From Roseburia sp. (GTDB lineage: Bacteria; Bacillota; Clostridia; Lachnospirales; Lachnospiraceae), in the NCBI GenBank assembly GCA_017549185.1, contig JAFYVJ010000056.1, positions 1 through 64,000 of the forward strand: a DNA stretch of 64,000 bases. Reading direction: 5' to 3'. Position numbers and translations under genes: made by a program. Below the pieces are notes generated by a model, which made no database searches, was not told where the DNA came from, and saw only the letters and a program-made list of their open reading frames with translations. This document shows, one piece after another, positions 60,871 through 64,000 of this stretch; position 1 is the stretch's first letter; each line of letters starts with the position of its first letter.

Positions 60871-62292
60871 TTATAACACTTTTACAATTTCCTGGAAGTT
60901 CATGAAATGAGAAGCTTTTACTAAAATAGTATCACCCTCTTTGCATACTTCCTTTAATGCTTTAATCAATTCCTCTTTTGTTTCATAGTAATGTACCTGA
61001 GTATCCGGACTGACTGATACCGCACCATTTACAATCTCAGTCGACAACTCACCGGTACAGCACAACATATCAATGCCTTTCTGAACAAAATGCTCTCCTA
61101 CCGCAAAATGCAATTTTCTTTCATCTAAACCAAGTTCTCCCATATCTCCCAACACAGCAATTTTTCTGCCATCTGCTTTGGCTAGTACATCAATGGCTGC
61201 TTTCATGGAAACAGGGTTTGCATTGTAACAATCATCAATTATTGTCATACCATTTCTATGAATTAAATTACTTCTGCCACCAATCGTCTGAACACTTTCA
61301 ATGCCTCGCTTCATTTCTTCCATGGTAAGACCTAACTCTCTAGCAACACCTACTGCCGCCAACGCATTATATACATTATGTTCTCCTGCAATAGGAATCT
61401 CTACCTCAAATGTACTTTCCTCACCATCGTCTGCGGTCACATGAATAACAGCTTTGGTACCCGTCAAACCGATTGCTTCCACATCCGTTGCATAAATCCC
61501 TTTTTCTGCACACAGTGTTTCTTCTGAACCGACATCTGTCGCTTTCGAATCTTTTCCTAATCCATAAAATACTGCTGGACGTCCATTCACCATCGTTTTC
61601 GTACAAAGCTTATCATCATCACCATTTAATACTGCAATACCATTCTCTTTCAGATGTTCGAAACTCTCGGTCTTAGCTCTTAAAATTCCATCTCGGTCGA
61701 TTAAATTTTCTAAATGACATAGTCCGATATTCGTAATCACACAAACATCTGGATTTGCCATTTCGGCTAAACGATGCATCTCGCCGAAATCAGAAATCCC
61801 CATTTCAAGGACTGCTACCTCATGCTCCTTGCGAATTTTAAAAATAGTAAGGGGCAAACCTATCTCATTATTAAAATTACCTTCGGTTTTGTGTACATTA
61901 TATTTCTGTGACAATACAGATGCAATCATTTCCTTCGTACTGGTTTTACCTACACTTCCTGTAATACCAACCACTTTGATATCAAGAGACTTGCGATAAA
62001 ACTTTGCAATCTTTTTCATTGCAGTTTCACAAGATTCTACTAATATGTATGGACCTGCCGGATTCTCTAATTCATGTTCTGACAATACCGCCAAAGCTCC
62101 TGCTTCAAATGCCGCTGGTATAAAACTGTGCCCATCTACCCTGGCACCCTTAATTGCGATAAAAAGATAATCCTTTTCAATTAAACGATTATCAATTACT
62201 GCACCTGCAATTACCTTCTCCTTATCTACTTCTGTTCCGTAGTAAGTTCCACCACACGCCACTGCGATATTAGCTAATGTCATATTTTTCAT
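60871..62292 (-). CDS. murF: UDP-MurNAc-tripeptide--D-Ala-D-Ala ligase
   Basis: A 473-residue Mur ligase adding D-Ala-D-Ala to the cell-wall precursor. N-terminal domain LANIAVACGGTYYG, ATP motif VVGITGSVGKTSTKEMI, TEGNFNNEIGLP, and the DDCYNANP and LGDMGELG C-terminal motifs. ATG 62292 fits the family N terminus; the frame extends to 62334, overlapping the ddl stop by four bases, which would also work by coupling. It takes its substrate from Ddl encoded just upstream. Confidence 0.95.
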   Translation of the reverse strand: MKNMTLANIAVACGGTYYGTEVDKEKVIAGAVIDNRLIEKDYLFIAIKGARVDGHSFIPAAFEAGALAVLSEHELENPAGPYILVESCETAMKKIAKFYRKSLDIKVVGITGSVGKTSTKEMIASVLSQKYNVHKTEGNFNNEIGLPLTIFKIRKEHEVAVLEMGISDFGEMHRLAEMANPDVCVITNIGLCHLENLIDRDGILRAKTESFEHLKENGIAVLNGDDDKLCTKTMVNGRPAVFYGLGKDSKATDVGSEETLCAEKGIYATDVEAIGLTGTKAVIHVTADDGEESTFEVEIPIAGEHNVYNALAAVGVARELGLTMEEMKRGIESVQTIGGRSNLIHRNGMTIIDDCYNANPVSMKAAIDVLAKADGRKIAVLGDMGELGLDERKLHFAVGEHFVQKGIDMLCCTGELSTEIVNGAVSVSPDTQVHYYETKEELIKALKEVCKEGDTILVKASHFMNFQEIVKVL

Positions 62293-62330
62293 ATCTGTGT
62301 TTACGCCTTTCTGCTGCACTCCACTATTCA

Positions 62331-63380
62331 TCAATATTTACGCAGTGAAATTTCAATTAACTTCTCACATAGCTGATTGAAATTCATACCAACCGCAGCC
62401 GCTTCCTGCGGAAGTAAACTGGTTGGTGTCATACCTGGAAGTGTATTGGCTTCTAGGCAGAAAATTTCATTCTTTTCGTTCAAAAGGAAGTCCATACGAG
62501 AGTATGTATTTAATCCTAATACTCGTGCCACACGTTCTGCATATTCCTGCATAAGTTTTGAAATGTTTTCCGGTAGGTCTGCCGGACAAGTTTCTACTGC
62601 ACTACCTGCCTTATATTTATTCTTGTAATCATAAAATCCCTGAAGTGGGGCAATCTCAATAACAGGTAATGCCTTATAATCAATCACACCTACAGAGAAC
62701 TCTCTACCTTTTACAAACTCTTCTATTACAAGGCTGTCTTCAAATCGAAACGCCTCATCTAATGCTTTCTTAAACTCGTCTTCATCATTGGCTATTGATA
62801 CACCAATACTAGAACCTCCACAAGCTGGTTTTACTACAACCGGAAGTCTTAAGCCCAGCTCAGCCGCACTATCTTTACGGTTCTCTTTTTTTAGTGCAAT
62901 ACCCTGTGGTGTTGGAATACCATCCGCAATGAAAAACTGTTTTGCAATGCCTTTATCCATAGCAATAGCACTACTTAAATAACCACTTCCTGTATATCGG
63001 ATACCAAATAAATCAAATGCCGCCTGAATCTTCCCATTCTCTCCATTCTCACCGTGTAATGCCATAAATACTACATCTGCCATTTGACAAAGTTCGATTA
63101 CGTTTGGTCCAAAGAAACAATCCGACTGGTCTTTTCTAGATGCCTTAACTTTCGCCAAATCCGGAGCCACTTCAGAAATACCGGTCACTTGTACACTAAC
63201 TTCCTCTGCTCTATCAAAAATACCATTTAAATCTTCTGGCTTATCGCTATATCCCATAAAAACATCCAGCATAATAACCTGATGTCCGTTCTCTCTCAAT
63301 GCTTTTGTAACCATGTCTCCTGATTTAAAGGAAACATCTCTTTCTGTGCTTAGTCCACCTGCTAATACAACTATCTTCAT
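62331..63380 (-). CDS. ddl: D-alanine--D-alanine ligase
   Basis: A 349-residue ATP-grasp enzyme: N-terminal VVLAGGLSTERDVSFKSG, ALHGENGENGKIQ, YTGSGYLSSAIAMDK, VVVKPACGGSSIGVS, EEFVKGREFSVGV and the metal-binding LEANTLPGMTPTSLLP. Makes the D-Ala-D-Ala dipeptide for MurF. ATG 63380 follows GAGG. Vancomycin-type D-lactate selectivity is not suggested, since the end motif is of the normal Ddl kind. Confidence 0.95.
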   Translation of the reverse strand: MKIVVLAGGLSTERDVSFKSGDMVTKALRENGHQVIMLDVFMGYSDKPEDLNGIFDRAEEVSVQVTGISEVAPDLAKVKASRKDQSDCFFGPNVIELCQMADVVFMALHGENGENGKIQAAFDLFGIRYTGSGYLSSAIAMDKGIAKQFFIADGIPTPQGIALKKENRKDSAAELGLRLPVVVKPACGGSSIGVSIANDEDEFKKALDEAFRFEDSLVIEEFVKGREFSVGVIDYKALPVIEIAPLQGFYDYKNKYKAGSAVETCPADLPENISKLMQEYAERVARVLGLNTYSRMDFLLNEKNEIFCLEANTLPGMTPTSLLPQEAAAVGMNFNQLCEKLIEISLRKY

Positions 63381-63462
63381 TTTTCCTCGCAATCTGCTGC
63401 TTTAAGCAACACACAAATTTGCTACTGTTTGCATTTTATTTAACAGTAACCATCTTTATTTT

Positions 63463-63491
63463 ATAGTAATCTTTTTTTACGATTCTGACAA
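63463..63491 (-). promoter_or_regulatory. ddl-murF promoter
   Basis: On the minus strand TTGTCA (63491-63486) and TACTAT (63468-63463) are 17 bases apart, about 85 bases upstream of ddl. Confidence 0.55.
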
Positions 63492-63530
63492 GGTGCAATT
63501 ATACCTTTTCTACTATAATTAATTACACTT

Positions 63531-63565
63531 ATTGATTCATGTGAGTGGGGAGAACGTGAATCAAT
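63531..63565. repeat. Perfect 9-bp inverted repeat
   Basis: ATTGATTCA (63531-63539) and TGAATCAAT (63557-63565) enclose a G-rich 17-base loop in the gap between ddl and the last gene. Possible operator; no T-run. Confidence 0.4.
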
Positions 63566-63643
63566 ATGTAATTGGTACCGGTGTAAGATGCAACTTTCCC
63601 CTTTTCAATATATGCTCACTTTTCCTAATATAGCAACTGATTA

Positions 63644-63904
63644 TTATCGCATATTTTCTAAATGTAGCAGACACAAAAATATCTGTCTGGCAAGTAGTTC
63701 ATCCTCCTCTATACTCTGACCATAACGATATATCATTTCTTTCAGTTCAATTTCATTTAAACAATCCATATTCATAACAATACTGTGTAATATCTGTATT
63801 CTTTCCGGATGGATTTTTATAGTTTCTCTTAAACAGCTGCACAAGCGCTCTTCCTGATACAACTGCCCTAATATTTCATTTATCATTCGATTATAGTGTT
63901 TCAT
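63644..63904 (-). CDS. Small hypothetical protein
   Basis: An 86-residue, all-helical protein (MKHYNRMINEILGQLYQEER...YGQSIEEDELLARQIFLCLLHLENMR). GAGGAG lies seven bases upstream of the ATG. No family recognised; no membrane segment. Confidence 0.6.
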   Translation of the reverse strand: MKHYNRMINEILGQLYQEERLCSCLRETIKIHPERIQILHSIVMNMDCLNEIELKEMIYRYGQSIEEDELLARQIFLCLLHLENMR

Positions 63905-64000
63905 AACATTCTCCTCTTCAACTACAATCGTAGCACAAAAATTTCTTACCTGTTAATGGCATATTGCATCATCACAATGCGTTACGCAATAAATCAGGGC

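Overview
The window comes from a low-GC, Gram-positive, anaerobic spore former, most likely a gut Lachnospiraceae. Indicators are spoIIID, a DUF3794/LysM spore-type protein, Veg, a sensory [FeFe]-hydrogenase with a SpoIIE-type phosphatase, an NlpC/P60 hydrolase, Ddl-MurF and an SDR resembling clostridial 7-alpha-hydroxysteroid dehydrogenase. The family-level call is inference. The chromosomal backbone is interrupted by two integrated elements.

Element 1 (about 432-15819) sits in the 3' end of guaA. An 11-bp direct repeat (GAGTTTGAATA on the minus strand) marks both ends, and near-identical 20-bp motifs lie just inside each end. From the guaA end it carries an XRE regulator, excisionase, tyrosine integrase, ribbon-helix-helix-like protein, CHC2 primase, VapE-like helicase, an iteron-like palindrome, a candidate oriT and a MobV relaxase. 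It then carries a defence block: XRE controller, Vsr, C5-methyltransferase, HpaII-like endonuclease, OLD-like ATPase-TOPRIM protein and a 1240-aa nuclease-STAND ATPase. To its left lies a remnant of another integrase.

Element 2 (about 29384-42875) is the main discovery. A 13.5-kb element with its own large serine recombinase splits spoIIID. The first 38 codons lie at 42984-42871 and the last 44 at 29380-29249, both on the minus strand. Rejoining at the shared TACAT restores an in-frame 82-aa SpoIIID across its helix-turn-helix. This is the architecture of sigK skin-type elements that excise during sporulation. Cargo: a RloA/RloB (AbiL-like) pair, SEC-C and YkgJ proteins, RepA_N/DnaC-like replication genes, a highly structured non-coding segment, and an ECF sigma-ABC transporter-VanY operon. 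A sigma-E-like promoter and a hairpin that can mask the ribosome-binding site precede spoIIID.

The backbone holds guaA (encoding a GMP synthase whose glutaminase core is missing), ktrAB, glnA, the hydrogenase-phosphatase pair, a GGDEF protein, an ApbE/NusG-II/Gx trio resembling flavin-based electron export genes, a decayed yyaL gene, a diverged vanY copy with a permease remnant, ahpC-trxB, an MFS-SDR pair, an ECF S component, an alcohol dehydrogenase fragment, aroE-aroK, map, yqeY, nlpC/P60, veg, plsC and ddl-murF. No tRNA, rRNA or CRISPR array was seen. Several intergenic repeats share the motif GTAATTATTCA.
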